A stretch of DNA of 64,000 nt from Paracoccus sp. SMMA_5_TC (GCF_009696685.2 NZ_CP102355.1:959001-1023000); one strand, 5' to 3'; positions 54,690 to 64,000 are shown, counted from the stretch's first letter. Notes: a model not told the origin generated them from the sequence alone. Program-made: numbers and translations.

Positions 54690-55738
54690 CCCGACGCCAT
54701 CTTATCCCCACCCTTGTTGCCCTGGCTGCCGGGATGGCAGCGGTGCTGATCGTGCTGTTCTGCTGGCAATTGCCACCCTTTGCCCCGGCCGATCCGCGCA
54801 CCGAAAACGCCTATGTCCGCGGGCAGGTGACCCAGCTGGCGCCGCAGCTGGCCGGGCATGTAAGCGCGGTCGAGGTGGCCGACTTCCAGCAGGTTCGGCG
54901 CGGGCAGGTGATCGCGCGGCTTGACGATCGCCCCTTTCGGCAGCGGCTGGCGCAGGCCCGGGCCAGCCTTGCCGGGGCCGAGGCCGGATTGCAGATCGGC
55001 CAGCAGGCGGTGCGTTCGGCCGAGGCCGGGCTGCAATCGGCGCGCGCGACCCGGAACGCAGCCGAGGCGGCACGCGACACCGCACGCGCCGCCTGGGATC
55101 GGGCGCGCCAACTGAAATCGCGCGGCGTCACCGCCGACAGCGCCGCCGATCAGACCGAGCTGGCCCTGCGTCAGGCCGAGGCGGCGCTCGCCCAGGCCGA
55201 AAGCGCCCTGGCGGTCGCCCGCGAACAGGTCAGTGCGGCAAAGGTCGGGCTGCTGGCACGTCAGGCCGACATCGACGCCGCCCGCGCGGCGGTCGAATTG
55301 GCGACGCTGGATCTGGACCACACGGTGATCCGGGCGCCGGGTGATGGCCGGCTGGGCCAGGTGGCGGTGCATCCGGGCCAGTATGTTGCCCCCGGCACGC
55401 CGCTGGTCAGCCTTGTCGGGCCCGAGGTCTGGGTGATCGCCAATTTCCGCGAAACCGAATGGCGCAGGATCCGGCCCGGCGCGGCGGCGGTGATCCGCGT
55501 CGATGCCCTGCGCGGTGGCAGCCTGCGCGGCCATGTGCAGGCGTTTTCGCCGGCGATGGCGTCCGAGTTCAGCCTGATGCCGCCCGCGAACGCCACCGGA
55601 AACTTTACCAAGGTGGCGCAGCGCCTGCCGGTTCGGATCGCGCTGGACCCCGACCAGGACCTGACCCCCATGCTCGAGCCGGGGATGTCGGCGGTAGTGA
55701 CTGTCTCCCGCCCCGTGAACGGCGGTGCCGCTGGCTGA
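54686..55738 (+). CDS. HlyD/EmrA-like membrane fusion protein
   Basis: A 350-residue adaptor. One TM helix is at about 8-27. The biotinyl-lipoyl half DPRTENAYVRGQVTQLAPQL follows, typical of EmrA. A coiled-coil hairpin of Ala/Glu/Arg residues spans about 85-205, with the second lipoyl half ATLDLDHTVIRAPGDGRLGQ. The beta-barrel part has VWVIANFRETEWRRIRPG and LEPGMSAVVTV. The ATG at 54686 overlaps the MFS stop codon as ATGACATGA. It should link the MFS pump to a TolC-family channel; the only such channel in the window is at 0.5-1.9 kb. Confidence 0.92.
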   Translation: MTRRHLIPTLVALAAGMAAVLIVLFCWQLPPFAPADPRTENAYVRGQVTQLAPQLAGHVSAVEVADFQQVRRGQVIARLDDRPFRQRLAQARASLAGAEAGLQIGQQAVRSAEAGLQSARATRNAAEAARDTARAAWDRARQLKSRGVTADSAADQTELALRQAEAALAQAESALAVAREQVSAAKVGLLARQADIDAARAAVELATLDLDHTVIRAPGDGRLGQVAVHPGQYVAPGTPLVSLVGPEVWVIANFRETEWRRIRPGAAAVIRVDALRGGSLRGHVQAFSPAMASEFSLMPPANATGNFTKVAQRLPVRIALDPDQDLTPMLEPGMSAVVTVSRPVNGGAAG

Positions 55739-55739
55739 C

Positions 55740-55857
55740 ATTGACGCAACGTCAATCGTTCCGAATGTGACGAAAAAGCCAATCTCATTGAATTTTCGCG
55801 AAAACTTGACCTTTTCGCAACTGGTCGTCCCTGGTCCGGGTGTTACCATACCGTCAT
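55740..55857 (+). promoter_or_regulatory. Regulatory region of Na/Pi cotransporter with palindromes and a Pho-box-like element
   Basis: This A+T-rich stretch between the HlyD stop and the cotransporter contains ATTGACG-CAA-CGTCAAT (55740-55756), the palindrome TTTTCGCGAAAA (55793-55804), and GTGTTAC-CATA-CCGTCAT (55840-55857). The last resembles two CTGTCAT half-sites spaced by 4 bases, as in the alphaproteobacterial Pho box. The match of the right half is 6 of 7, of the left 4 of 7. A PhoB site upstream of a phosphate transporter is reasonable, but the match is partial. Confidence 0.35.
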
Positions 55858-55928
55858 GAACAGTTCCCACCGGCCTGCCGGATCGCGGGACGGTCGGACC
55901 CTGTCGCCACACAAGCCGGGACCGAACC

Positions 55929-57557
55929 ATGACGTCGATTGTCGCCTTTTTGCAGATTGCCGGTGCCGTCGCCCTGTTGCTGTTCGGCCTTGGGCAGGTG
56001 CGCGACGGCATGACCGAGGCTTTTGGCGTGCGGCTCAAGATGATCCTGGGCCTGGGCACGCGCAGCGGGCCGCGCGCCTTTCTGTCGGGTCTGGTGGCAA
56101 CGCTGGGGCTGCAAAGTTCGACCGCGACCGCGGTGCTGACCGCGTCCTTCGTCCAGCGCGAGATGATCGCTCCCCGCATGGCGCAGATCGTGCTGCTGGG
56201 TGCCAATCTGGGCACGGCGCTGACCGCATTGGTCGTCTCGGCGGGGCTGGCGGCGCTTTCGCCGGCGCTGATCCTGGCCGGATACGTCCTGCGGCGGCGC
56301 AAGCAGGCGCTGTGGGCGGGTAGCGGCATGGCGCTGATGGGGGTCGGGGTGATGCTGGTGGCGCTGACGCTGCTCGAGGCGGCGACCCTGCCGCTGCGCC
56401 AGTCGCCGCAGCTGGCGGTGTTCCTGACCATGCTGGATCAGGCTTGGCCGGTGGCGTTGGTGATGGCTGCGGGGCTGGCAGTGCTGTGTTCCTCGTCCCT
56501 GGCGGCGGTGCTGCTGATCCTGTCGCTGGATCTGTCGCCGGCGCTGACCGTGGTGCTGGTGCTGGGCGCCAACCTGGGCGGTGCGGTGCCCGCGGTGCTG
56601 GCGACCTGGGGGCTCGCGCCGGCGGCGCGTCGGGTAACACTGGGCAATCTGGCGGTGCGGGCGCTGGGCTGTCTGGCGGTGCTGCCGCTGGCCGGCCAGG
56701 CGGGGGTGATGCTGATGAATCTGCCGCTGCCCCGCAGCGGCCTGGCGGTCGAGGCGCATCTGGCCTTCAACCTGGCACTGGCGCTGGCGGCCTGGCCGCT
56801 GGCCGGACCGCTCGCCCGGCTCTTGGCGCGCATCCTGCCCGATGACGACGCCGCCCGTCCCGACAGCCCGCGCTGGCTGGACGAGGCGGTGCTGGACACG
56901 CCCCTGCTGGCCCTGACCGGCGCCAGCCGCGAGGCGTTGTCGCTGGGCGATACGGTCGAACGCATGCTGGATCAGACCCGCACCGCCTTTCGCAAGAACG
57001 ACACCAGCCCGCTGGCCGAGGTGGCGGAACTGGAACAGCGCGTCGACCGCCGCCAGCAGGAGGTCAAGACCTACCTGTCGCGTCTGGGCGGTTCCGCCAG
57101 CGAAGATGACCGTCGCCGCGCCATCACCATTCTGGATTATGTCATCAATCTGGAACACATGGCCGACATCATCCACCGCGGCCTTGGCCCCGCCGTGCGC
57201 AAGAAGGTCGGCCTGGGCCTGCGCTTTTCCGAGGCCGGCTATCGCGAGCTGGACGGGCTGTTCCTGATGACGCTGGACAATCTGCGCATGGCGCAGAGCG
57301 TGTTCATGACCCGCGACCGCGACATGGCCCGGCGCCTGATGGAGCTGAAGGTCGAGATCCGCAATCTGGAACGGCAGTCGGCGCAGCGCCACCTGCTGCG
57401 CCTGCGCGAGGGCCAGCCCGAAAGCCGCGAGACCTCGTCGCTGCATCTGGACGTGCTGCGCGATTTGAAGCGCATCAACGCCCATGCGGTATCGGTTGCG
57501 CATCCGATCCTGGACGAGGAAGGGCTGCTGATCGAAAGCCGGCTGCGCAGCCATTAG
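55929..57557 (+). CDS. Na/Pi cotransporter family protein with C-terminal PhoU-like domain
   Basis: A 542-residue protein. The N-terminal half has two inverted Na/Pi-cotransporter repeats with the QSS-type motifs GLQSSTATAVLT (near 59) and CSSSLAAVLLILS (near 187), each followed by VLLGANLGTAL/VLVLGANLGGAV segments. The C-terminal part (about 320-530) is a charged helical PhoU-like domain containing VAELEQRVDRRQQEVKTYL. The family moves phosphate, or in some cases other anions, with sodium. The possible Pho box upstream would fit phosphate control. The gene is single and ends at a strong bidirectional terminator. Confidence 0.9.
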   Translation: MTSIVAFLQIAGAVALLLFGLGQVRDGMTEAFGVRLKMILGLGTRSGPRAFLSGLVATLGLQSSTATAVLTASFVQREMIAPRMAQIVLLGANLGTALTALVVSAGLAALSPALILAGYVLRRRKQALWAGSGMALMGVGVMLVALTLLEAATLPLRQSPQLAVFLTMLDQAWPVALVMAAGLAVLCSSSLAAVLLILSLDLSPALTVVLVLGANLGGAVPAVLATWGLAPAARRVTLGNLAVRALGCLAVLPLAGQAGVMLMNLPLPRSGLAVEAHLAFNLALALAAWPLAGPLARLLARILPDDDAARPDSPRWLDEAVLDTPLLALTGASREALSLGDTVERMLDQTRTAFRKNDTSPLAEVAELEQRVDRRQQEVKTYLSRLGGSASEDDRRRAITILDYVINLEHMADIIHRGLGPAVRKKVGLGLRFSEAGYRELDGLFLMTLDNLRMAQSVFMTRDRDMARRLMELKVEIRNLERQSAQRHLLRLREGQPESRETSSLHLDVLRDLKRINAHAVSVAHPILDEEGLLIESRLRSH

Positions 57558-57599
57558 GCCGGCCACCGTGCTGTCATCGCGGGCTGCTTGCAAAACGCC

Positions 57600-57627
57600 A
57601 CGGCCGGAACCTTTCGGTTCCGGCCGT
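57600..57627. terminator. Bidirectional terminator between Na/Pi cotransporter and ftsK
   Basis: ACGGCCGGAACC (57600-57611) and GGTTCCGGCCGT (57616-57627) form a perfect 12-bp stem with a TTTC loop. It lies between convergent genes, 43 bases from the cotransporter stop and 30 from the ftsK stop. On the minus strand it is followed within a few bases by GGCGTTTTGC; on the plus strand by TGCTTGT. Confidence 0.8.
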
Positions 57628-57656
57628 TGCTTGTCGGTGATCTGGGCAAGGGCCGC

Positions 57657-60329
57657 TCAGACCTCGGGCACCAGCACCTCGCGCTTGCCGACATGGTTGG
57701 CGGGGCTGACGATGCCCTGCTCTTCCATCTGCTCGACCAGCCGCGCCGCCTTGTTGTAGCCGATCGCCAGCTTGCGCTGGATGTAGCTGGTCGAACATTT
57801 GCGGTCCTTGGCCACGATCGCCACCGCCAGGTCGTAAAGCTCGGCATCGCCCCCCTCGCCCGAGGCCAGGCCCAGCACCTGATCGATGCTGTCGGCGCGA
57901 TCCTCGTCGGGGCCTTCGACCACGCCGGCCATATAGCTGGGCGGGCCAAAGGATTTCAGGTGGTTCACCACCTCTTCGACCTCTTCGTCGCTGACGAAGG
58001 GGCCGTGAACGCGGGTGATGCGCGATCCGCCCGCCATATACAGCATGTCGCCCTGACCCAGCAGCTGTTCGGCGCCCTGTTCGCCCAGGATGGTGCGGCT
58101 GTCGATCTTGGAGGTGACCTGAAAGCTGATCCGGGTCGGGAAGTTCGCCTTGATCGTGCCGGTGATGACATCGACCGACGGCCGTTGCGTGGCCATGATC
58201 AGGTGGATGCCCGAGGCCCGCGCCATCTGCGCCAGGCGCTGGATGCAGGCCTCGATCTCCTTGCCGGCGACCATCATCAGATCCGCCATCTCGTCCACGA
58301 TCACGACGATATAGGGGAAGGTCTCGGGCTGGAATTCCTCGGTCTCGAATACCGGCTCGCCGGTGTCCTCGTCGAAACCGGTCTGGACGGTGCGGCGGAA
58401 CAGCTCGCCCTTGTCCAGGGCCTCGCGCACGCGGCCGTTATAGCCCTCGATGTTGCGCACGCCCATCTTGGACATCTTGCGATAGCGTTCCTCCATCTCG
58501 CCCACGACCCATTTCAAGGCGACGACGGCCTTTTTCGGATCGGTGACCACGGGCGACAGCAGATGCGGGATGCCGTCATAGACCGACAGTTCCAGCATCT
58601 TGGGGTCGATCATGATCAGCCGACATTCCTCGGGCGTCAGCTTGTAAAGCAGCGACAGGATCATGGTGTTGATCGCGACCGACTTGCCCGAACCGGTGGT
58701 GCCCGCGATCAGCAGATGCGGCATCTTGGCGAGGTTCGCCACCACCGGCCCGCCACCGATGTCCTTGCCCAGGGCCAGCGGCAGCGGCTGGGTGCCGTCG
58801 CCATAGGCGCGCGAGGACAGGATTTCGCGCAGCACCACCTTTTCCCGCCGCGCATTGGGCAGTTCGATGCCGATGACGCTGCGCCCCGGCACGGTCGAAA
58901 CCCGCGCCGACAAGGCCGACATCGACCGCGCGATGTCATCGGCCAGGCCGATCACCCGGCTGGCCTTCAGCCCCGGCGCCGGTTCCAGTTCGTAAAGCGT
59001 CACCACCGGACCGGGCCGCACCTCGGTGATCTGACCCTTGACGCCGTAGTCGTCCAGCACCGCCTCGAGCATGCGGGCGTTTTCCATCAGCGCCTCTTGC
59101 GACAGCTGGTGGCGTTCGACAGTCGCCGGCGCCGCCAGAAGCGACAGCGGCGGATGCTCATAGGCCGGCGCCGCGGCGTCAAAGCGCATTGCCGGCTCGG
59201 CCTCGGCCTGGGCCTGGCGCGAGGGCGGGGCCGGGCGGGCCGGGGGCACAACCACCCGCGCGGTGCCGGCGCCGAAAGGCCGGGGCGGGGCGGCATCCGT
59301 CGCGCCCTCGGCATCGGTATCGGCATCGGCGGCCGTGCCGGCATCGCCGCGCGCCAGCGCCCCGGACAGCCGCGATCCGACGGCGGCAAGCAAGCCCGCC
59401 TTTGCCGCGGCCGGCCGCGGCTCGCCGCGATGACGCAAGGCGTCCTTGATGCAGGCGTCGATTTCCTCGGCCGAGGGGGCGGCGGCGTCCTCGGCATAAT
59501 GGGTTTCCGGCTCGATCAGTTCGGCGGGCGGCACCGGGTCATGGACGCGCGGCGCGCGCGGCAGGCCGGGCAGGGCGGTTCCGGCGCTGCCCGGCAGCTG
59601 GGCCGAAGCATCCTGGCTGACGCGTTGGCGCCGCGCCTCGGCCCGGTCGCGGATCTGTCGTGCCGTGCCCTGCGACAGCCGGGCCACGCGGTCCAGCGCC
59701 AGCAGCGCCAGCAACCGCGCCGTCGCCAGCCCCTGGCGCAGGAAGCCGCCGATCGCGGTCAGTTCCCTGCGGTCGAAGCCCAGGACAAAGGCCAGGAACG
59801 CGACCGCCCCGATTGCCGTCAGCAACGCCAGGATCTTGATGGCGATCGAGGCGCGCATCGGCATCGCCGACAGCATCCCGCCCATCAGCATGTCGCCCAG
59901 ATGTCCACCCAGGCCAAAGCTTTGCGTCCAGCCCGGGGGCGGCGTCAGCGAGGTGGCATAGACCGATACCAGCACCATCGCGATGGGCAGGAAAACGCCG
60001 CGGATCAGCCGTTCCTCGCCCCGGTGCAGCATCAGCCGCAGCCCCCAGGCCAGCGCGCCCAGCACCAGCACCCAGCTGCCAAAGCCGGTGATCATGAACA
60101 GCGCCGAGGCGATATAGGCGCCGGGCCGGCCCAGATAGTTCTGCGCCTCCTGATCGGTGGCCGACATGAAGCTTGGATCGTCCGGGCTGTAGCTCAGCAG
60201 CATGGCGGCAATCACCACCCCCAGCGCGACCAGCAGCGCGCCAAGGCCTTCCTTGCTGCGCCGCTCCAATGCCGCCCGGGTGGTCTGGTCCAGCAACGGG
60301 TCGCGGTGTTTGGCCTGCCAGCTCGCCAT
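57657..60329 (-). CDS. ftsK: DNA translocase FtsK
   Basis: An 890-residue FtsK/SpoIIIE. Four to five TM helices lie in the first 190 residues. A Pro/Ala-rich linker (about 190-410) follows, then the alpha, beta motor and gamma modules. Walker A is GTTGSGKS at 543-550, Walker B lies in [15 protein letters not shown], and [15 protein letters not shown] is the next motif. The C-terminal gamma domain ([24 protein letters not shown]) reads KOPS sequences. FtsK pumps chromosome ends across the septum and activates XerCD at dif. The start ATG at 60329 immediately follows the convergent-facing aminotransferase end on the same strand (3-base gap), suggesting one transcript. Confidence 0.96.
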   Translation of the reverse strand: MASWQAKHRDPLLDQTTRAALERRSKEGLGALLVALGVVIAAMLLSYSPDDPSFMSATDQEAQNYLGRPGAYIASALFMITGFGSWVLVLGALAWGLRLMLHRGEERLIRGVFLPIAMVLVSVYATSLTPPPGWTQSFGLGGHLGDMLMGGMLSAMPMRASIAIKILALLTAIGAVAFLAFVLGFDRRELTAIGGFLRQGLATARLLALLALDRVARLSQGTARQIRDRAEARRQRVSQDASAQLPGSAGTALPGLPRAPRVHDPVPPAELIEPETHYAEDAAAPSAEEIDACIKDALRHRGEPRPAAAKAGLLAAVGSRLSGALARGDAGTAADADTDAEGATDAAPPRPFGAGTARVVVPPARPAPPSRQAQAEAEPAMRFDAAAPAYEHPPLSLLAAPATVERHQLSQEALMENARMLEAVLDDYGVKGQITEVRPGPVVTLYELEPAPGLKASRVIGLADDIARSMSALSARVSTVPGRSVIGIELPNARREKVVLREILSSRAYGDGTQPLPLALGKDIGGGPVVANLAKMPHLLIAGTTGSGKSVAINTMILSLLYKLTPEECRLIMIDPKMLELSVYDGIPHLLSPVVTDPKKAVVALKWVVGEMEERYRKMSKMGVRNIEGYNGRVREALDKGELFRRTVQTGFDEDTGEPVFETEEFQPETFPYIVVIVDEMADLMMVAGKEIEACIQRLAQMARASGIHLIMATQRPSVDVITGTIKANFPTRISFQVTSKIDSRTILGEQGAEQLLGQGDMLYMAGGSRITRVHGPFVSDEEVEEVVNHLKSFGPPSYMAGVVEGPDEDRADSIDQVLGLASGEGGDAELYDLAVAIVAKDRKCSTSYIQRKLAIGYNKAARLVEQMEEQGIVSPANHVGKREVLVPEV

Positions 60330-60332
60330 GGT

Positions 60333-61526
60333 TCAGCCCCCTTGATACAAACAGTTGCGGAGGCGGCTCAGGGCCGCTTCGGTCTGATCTGCCGGCGCCA
60401 CCAGCGCCACCCGGATGTAATGCCGACCCGGATTGCCGTGACTGGTTTCGCGTGCCAGATAGGCGCCGGGCAGCACCTGGATGCCCGCCCGCGCCCACAA
60501 TCGCTTCGCCGCCTCCTCGCCGTCGCCCAGTTGCGGCGGCACCGGCAGCCACAGGAAAAACCCGCCTTGCACCGGCTGATAGCCGGGCACATTGCCCAGC
60601 ACCCGGTCGGCAATGCGGTATTTTTCCTGATAGAGCGCGCGGCTGGCATCGACATGCGCCTCGTCCGCCCAGGCAAAGGCGCTGACGCGCTGCACCGGCA
60701 GCGGCAGCGGCGCCCCGGCATAGCTGCGCAGGCGCCGCATCTGCGCGATCTGCGCGCTGCCGCCGGCGGCAAAGCCCGAGCGCAGCCCCGGCAGGTTCGA
60801 GCGCTTGGACAGCGAATTGAACATCACCACCCGATCGGCAAGCCCCATGCGGCTGGCCACCGCCAGCGCGCCGGGAGGCGGGGCATCGCGCCAGATCTCG
60901 GAATAGCATTCGTCGGCCAGGATCAGGAAATCATGCTGTTCGGCCAGCGCCACCAGTTCCTCAAGGTAGTCCTGGGACGCGATCGCGCCCTGGGGATTGG
61001 CGGGGGAACACAGATAGGCCAGGGTGGTGCGGTCCAGCACCTCGGCCGGCAGATCGGCATAGCGGGGCAGATGCCCGGTTTCGACGGTGGCCGGAACAAA
61101 GATCGGCTCGGCCCCCACGGCGGCGGCGGCGACGGCATAGACCTGATAGAATGGATTGGGGATCAGCACCGCCGGCTGCTGGTTGCGCTTGTGTTCGGGC
61201 GCCAGCGCCAAGGCGGCGTTGAACAGCCCCTCGCGCGTGCCGTTCAGCGCCATGATGCGGTCGGGCGCCACCTCGATGCCGTGGCGGCGCTGCAACCAGC
61301 CGCCGATGGCCGCCAGCAGCTCGGGCGTGCCCTCGTTGGTGGGATACTTGCCGAAATCGGCGATGCTTTCGGCCATGATCGCCCCGGTAAAGCCGGGGAT
61401 TTCATGGCGCGGTTCGCCGATGGTCATGATGACGGGATCGCCGCCGGGCGCGATGCCCGCCAGCAGTTTCCGCAGGCGCGGAAATGCGTAATCCGGCAGG
61501 TTCGAAAACCGCTCGGGAAATGCCAT
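60333..61526 (-). CDS. Aminotransferase class I/II (possible succinyldiaminopimelate transaminase)
   Basis: A 397-residue PLP enzyme of fold type I. The cofactor lysine is K241 in SLSKRSNLPGLRSGF. The LADECYSEIW block supplies the Asp that contacts the pyridine nitrogen, and YLCSPANPQG the conserved Asn. The pattern NLPDYAFPRLRKLL and the FGKYPTNEG segment are like the DapC-type transaminases of Alphaproteobacteria, which act in lysine and meso-diaminopimelate synthesis. Assignment to DapC is therefore tentative. The ATG at 61526 is chosen because the upstream 27 residues are without family pattern. It is followed directly by ftsK. Confidence 0.88.
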   Translation of the reverse strand: MAFPERFSNLPDYAFPRLRKLLAGIAPGGDPVIMTIGEPRHEIPGFTGAIMAESIADFGKYPTNEGTPELLAAIGGWLQRRHGIEVAPDRIMALNGTREGLFNAALALAPEHKRNQQPAVLIPNPFYQVYAVAAAAVGAEPIFVPATVETGHLPRYADLPAEVLDRTTLAYLCSPANPQGAIASQDYLEELVALAEQHDFLILADECYSEIWRDAPPPGALAVASRMGLADRVVMFNSLSKRSNLPGLRSGFAAGGSAQIAQMRRLRSYAGAPLPLPVQRVSAFAWADEAHVDASRALYQEKYRIADRVLGNVPGYQPVQGGFFLWLPVPPQLGDGEEAAKRLWARAGIQVLPGAYLARETSHGNPGRHYIRVALVAPADQTEAALSRLRNCLYQGG

Positions 61527-61659
61527 GGCTGCCTCTCGTTCGGGGTCGTCGCGCCCCGTTTCTGCGCCAAGACTACCGGCAATCCCCCCATGCGTCCAGA
61601 GTTTCACCGGCCCCCGGCCGGGGGTTTGCAGGCTTTTTGCCGGCGCAAGGACGGTCAGA

Positions 61660-62985
61660 TCAGCGCAGCGCCGCCTCGACCCCGGCGGCGGCCATCAACA
61701 GCGCGCGGTCGCCGCCGGTCGTGCCCATCAGCATCAGCCCGCATGCCGGGTGGCCGGTGGGCAGGCTGATCGCCGGCAGGCCCAGCAGATTGGCGATGCG
61801 GGTATTGCGCAGCGCCAGCAGGTTTTCGCGGGCAAAGAACTCGGGCTCGGCCAGCAGGCGGGCGACATCAGGCGGCAGGATGGGCGCCGTCGGCAGGATC
61901 ACCGCGTCGAACCCTGCGACCAGGCGCGCCCAGTCCGCCCGCAGATGCGCGAGCTGTTCCCAGGCGGCGACGTAATCGGCGGCCAGCACCGTGCCGCCGC
62001 CGCGAAACCGTTCCAGGACCGGCGCATACATCAGCTCGGGCGCGCTTTCGATCTGGTCGCGCCAGATGCCATAGGCCTCGGGGGCGAACAGTCGGGGTGC
62101 CAGGGCCAGCGCCTCGGCCACGCAGGGCGGTGCGGCATGGGTAATGCGCGCGCCGGCCTGGGCCAGCCGGCGCAAGGCGTCCTCGAAGGCGGCCACGGGG
62201 GCATCCCGCGCCTGATCCATCGGCATCCCGTCCAGCACCATCAGCCGCAAGCCGCGGGGCTGGGCGTCCGACAGGTCGACCACCGCCTCGCCGCGCAGCA
62301 CCGCGAACAATTCGGCGCAATCCTCGACCGTGCGGGCGATGGGGCCGGCCACGTCAAATCGGCGGCACAGCGGCACCACGCCCTCGGCGCTGACCGCGCC
62401 ATGGCTGGGCTTGAAGCCGACCAGCCCGTTCCAGGCCGCCGGCACGCGAATCGAGCCGCCGGTGTCGCTGCCGATCGCGGCGGCCGCCAAACCCAGCGCG
62501 ACCGAGACCGCGGCGCCGCTGCTGGAGCCGCCCGGCGCCAGCGCCGGATCGATGCTGTTGGGCGGCGTCGCCGTCATCGGATTGACCCCCAGCCCCGAAA
62601 AGGCCAGTTCGGTCAGATGCGTCTTGCCCAGACAGACCAGCCCGTCCAGCGTGGCCGCGGCCAGGATGGCGGCATCGCGGGCGGGCATGCGCCCGGCCAG
62701 CAGGCGCGAGCCCGCCTCGGTCAGGGTGCCGGCGCTGTCGATATTGTCCTTCCAGCTGATCGCCACCCCGTCGAGCAGGCCGCGGCGCAGGCCGGCGCGG
62801 GCGCGATCATGGGCGGCGATCGCCTCGGCCCGCGCGCGGTCGGGGCAAAGCCTGGCATAGATCCGGTCGGCATAGGGATGGCGAGCGGCGGCATCCAGAT
62901 AGGCCTCGGCCTGTTCCACCGGGCTTATCAGCCCCGCCAGGATAGCCCTGCCCTGATCTGCGGCCGACGCCTTCAACCAATCCAT
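61660..62985 (-). CDS. Amidase signature family protein
   Basis: A 441-residue amidase. The catalytic triad of the family is visible: Lys K79 (AISWKDNID), the cis-Ser in APGGSSSGAAV (S154/S155) and the nucleophile S178 (GSDTGGSIRVPA). The remaining fold motifs (GLVGFKPSHG, CRRFDVAGPIARTVEDCA) are intact. Family members hydrolyse amides of very different types; the sequence does not show GatA's extra features and no gatB/gatC adjoins it, so it is unlikely to be the tRNA amidotransferase subunit. The ATG at 62985 is preferred over an in-frame ATG 12 residues upstream. It is divergent from the UbiH-like gene. Confidence 0.88.
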   Translation of the reverse strand: MDWLKASAADQGRAILAGLISPVEQAEAYLDAAARHPYADRIYARLCPDRARAEAIAAHDRARAGLRRGLLDGVAISWKDNIDSAGTLTEAGSRLLAGRMPARDAAILAAATLDGLVCLGKTHLTELAFSGLGVNPMTATPPNSIDPALAPGGSSSGAAVSVALGLAAAAIGSDTGGSIRVPAAWNGLVGFKPSHGAVSAEGVVPLCRRFDVAGPIARTVEDCAELFAVLRGEAVVDLSDAQPRGLRLMVLDGMPMDQARDAPVAAFEDALRRLAQAGARITHAAPPCVAEALALAPRLFAPEAYGIWRDQIESAPELMYAPVLERFRGGGTVLAADYVAAWEQLAHLRADWARLVAGFDAVILPTAPILPPDVARLLAEPEFFARENLLALRNTRIANLLGLPAISLPTGHPACGLMLMGTTGGDRALLMAAAGVEAALR

Positions 62986-63110
62986 GCGCACCCCACCCTT
63001 GCTGTCACCACCCATGCGCAAAGGCTAGCCAATGCGCCGGGCGGCGGCAATGGCAGGGCCGGGCGGCAATGACGCATGGACATTCTTTTGCCGACGGCGA
63101 TAGTGCAGGC

Positions 63111-64000
63111 ATGGAAACAGATTTCGACATCGTGATTGCCGGCGGCGGGCTGAACGGCCCGACACTGGCCCTGGCCCTGGCGCAGGCCGGACTGTCAGTG
63201 GCGGTCGTGGACCCGCGCCCCGCCCAGGCCCGTGCCGATGCCGCCTTCGACGGTCGCGCCTATGCTTTGGCGCTGGCCTCGCAGCGGCTGCTGGCGGCGC
63301 TGGGGCTGTGGCGGGATCTGGCCGGCGAGGCGCAGGAAATTCGCAAGGTCGCCGCCTGTCAGGGGGCCCCGGGCGATGGCCCCGGTCCCTTCGGGCTGCA
63401 TTTCGACGGCGCCGAGATCGAGGAAGGCCGTCTTGGCTACATGCTTGAAGACAGGTTCCTTTATCGGGCGCTGCTGCGGGCCATGCAGGGCTGTGTGACC
63501 CATCTGGACGGGGTGTCGGTGGTGGCGCAGCAGCCCGGGCCGGCGGCGATCGCGGTGGATCTGTCCGACGGCCGCCGGCTGAGCGCGCGGCTGCTGGTCG
63601 GGGCCGACGGCCGGCAATCGGGCGTCGCCAGCCGCGCCGGCATCCGGCGACTGGGCCATGACTATGGTCAGATCGCGCTGGTGGCCGCCGTCGATCACGA
63701 ATTGCCGCATCAGGCGACAGCGCATCAGTTCTTCATGAGCGGCGGGCCTCTGGCGATCCTGCCGCTGCCTGGCAATCGCAGTTCCATCGTCTGGTCCGAG
63801 CCCGCCGACACCGCCCGCGCCATCCTGGACCTGCCCGATGCAGACTTCCTGGCGGTGCTGCGGCCACGATTCGGCGATTTTCTGGGGGCGATTCGGCTGG
63901 CCGGACCGCGGTTTTCCTATCCGTTGAGCCTGTCCCTGGCCGAAACCTATGTGGCGCCGCGGCTGGCGCTGATCGGGGATGCCGCGCACGGCGTGCATCC
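63111..64000 (+). CDS. UbiH/UbiF/COQ6-type FAD monooxygenase, 3' end outside window
   Basis: An open frame from ATG 63111 to the window end, 296 codons, so the C-terminal quarter is missing. The FAD-binding start is DIVIAGGGLNGPTLALALAQAG, the NADPH/FAD DG motif is VGADGRQSGVASRAG, and the ribityl-binding ALIGDAAHGVH lies at the very end. The first 35 residues end in VVDPRP as in UbiH-type enzymes. These flavoprotein hydroxylases add hydroxyl groups to the ubiquinone ring. Which ring position is modified (UbiH, UbiF or UbiL type) cannot be decided from the fragment. Confidence 0.9.
   Translation, partial: METDFDIVIAGGGLNGPTLALALAQAGLSVAVVDPRPAQARADAAFDGRAYALALASQRLLAALGLWRDLAGEAQEIRKVAACQGAPGDGPGPFGLHFDGAEIEEGRLGYMLEDRFLYRALLRAMQGCVTHLDGVSVVAQQPGPAAIAVDLSDGRRLSARLLVGADGRQSGVASRAGIRRLGHDYGQIALVAAVDHELPHQATAHQFFMSGGPLAILPLPGNRSSIVWSEPADTARAILDLPDADFLAVLRPRFGDFLGAIRLAGPRFSYPLSLSLAETYVAPRLALIGDAAHGVH

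Noticed and set aside
55740..55756. ATTGACG-CAA-CGTCAAT as an FNR/NNR-type anaerobox
   Set aside because: TTGAC and GTCAA are separated by five bases, where FNR-type sites need four, and the outer bases do not match TTGAT/ATCAA.
57588..61769. A very long open frame on the plus strand across ftsK and the aminotransferase gene
   Set aside because: It is antisense to genes with clear motifs, its translation is Arg/Gln/His/Gly-rich and low in complexity, and it matches no family. Such frames arise from third-position G+C bias.
1..64000. CRISPR arrays, insertion sequences, prophage or toxin-antitoxin modules
   Set aside because: No spaced direct repeats, no transposase or integrase motifs, and no short toxin-antitoxin gene pairs were seen; gene order is that of core chromosome.

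Overview
The window is 64 kb of a high-G+C (about two thirds by eye) alphaproteobacterial chromosome. Gene content and order point to the Rhodobacteraceae, and I would guess Paracoccus or a close relative. The markers are a pcm-tolC pair next to a PopZ-like gene, rsmB-heparinase-purH-lspA, DUF3035 followed by two M16 peptidases, pmbA-cysQ, DUF2125, a yeast-type saccharopine dehydrogenase and TTAA-N7-TTAA-like (CtrA-type) boxes before flagellar genes. The genus is an inference. I see no transposase, integrase, phage gene, tRNA, rRNA or CRISPR array. The window is almost completely coding: no gap exceeds 300 bases, and the largest (42827-43089) holds only hairpins.

Layout. 1-2.6 kb (minus): partial PopZ-like gene, TolC outer-membrane channel, pcm. 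2.7-3.45 kb (plus): FAA hydrolase, overlapping at its 3' end with selD. 3.4-9.1 kb (minus): SDHAF4-like gene, RND adaptor, RND pump, selD. 9.2-20.8 kb (plus): rsmB, heparinase-like gene, purH, lspA, DUF3035 lipoprotein, two M16 peptidases, mutL, sulfotransferase, DUF3775. 20.8-25.9 kb (minus): small HPt-like protein, leucyl aminopeptidase, NlpC/P60, saccharopine dehydrogenase, PQQ-type sugar dehydrogenase. 26.0-26.7 kb (plus): beta-carbonic anhydrase. 26.8-34.3 kb (minus): GMC oxidoreductase, then motB, flgE, flgK, flgL, flgI. 34.4-38.4 kb (plus): a pqiA-pqiA-pqiB-pqiC lipid-transport operon. 38.4-44.9 kb (minus): flavin reductase, cysQ, pmbA, DUF2125, DUF2853, ahcY. 45.1-57.6 kb (plus): glucokinase, tamA-tamB, marR-MFS-HlyD efflux operon, Na/Pi cotransporter. 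57.7-63.0 kb (minus): ftsK, aminotransferase, amidase. 63.1-64 kb (plus): partial UbiH-like monooxygenase.

Functional themes. Much of the window concerns the envelope: two efflux systems plus a TolC, TamA/TamB, PqiABC, LspA, NlpC/P60 and M16 peptidases. A second theme is handling by-products of group transfer: Pcm and RsmB make S-adenosylhomocysteine and AhcY removes it; the sulfotransferase should make PAP and CysQ is the PAP phosphatase. The flagellar block is only part of a flagellar gene set and looks lower in G+C than its surroundings.

Most of this is ordinary core chromosome and I did not find a clear new multi-gene system. The most useful unexplained signals are a consensus sigma-54 promoter upstream of ahcY, paired CtrA-like boxes before motB and flgE, a perfect MarR operator palindrome, a strict 99-residue repeat inside TamB, selD at the end of an RND efflux operon, and a small HPt-like protein lacking the phosphorylatable histidine.
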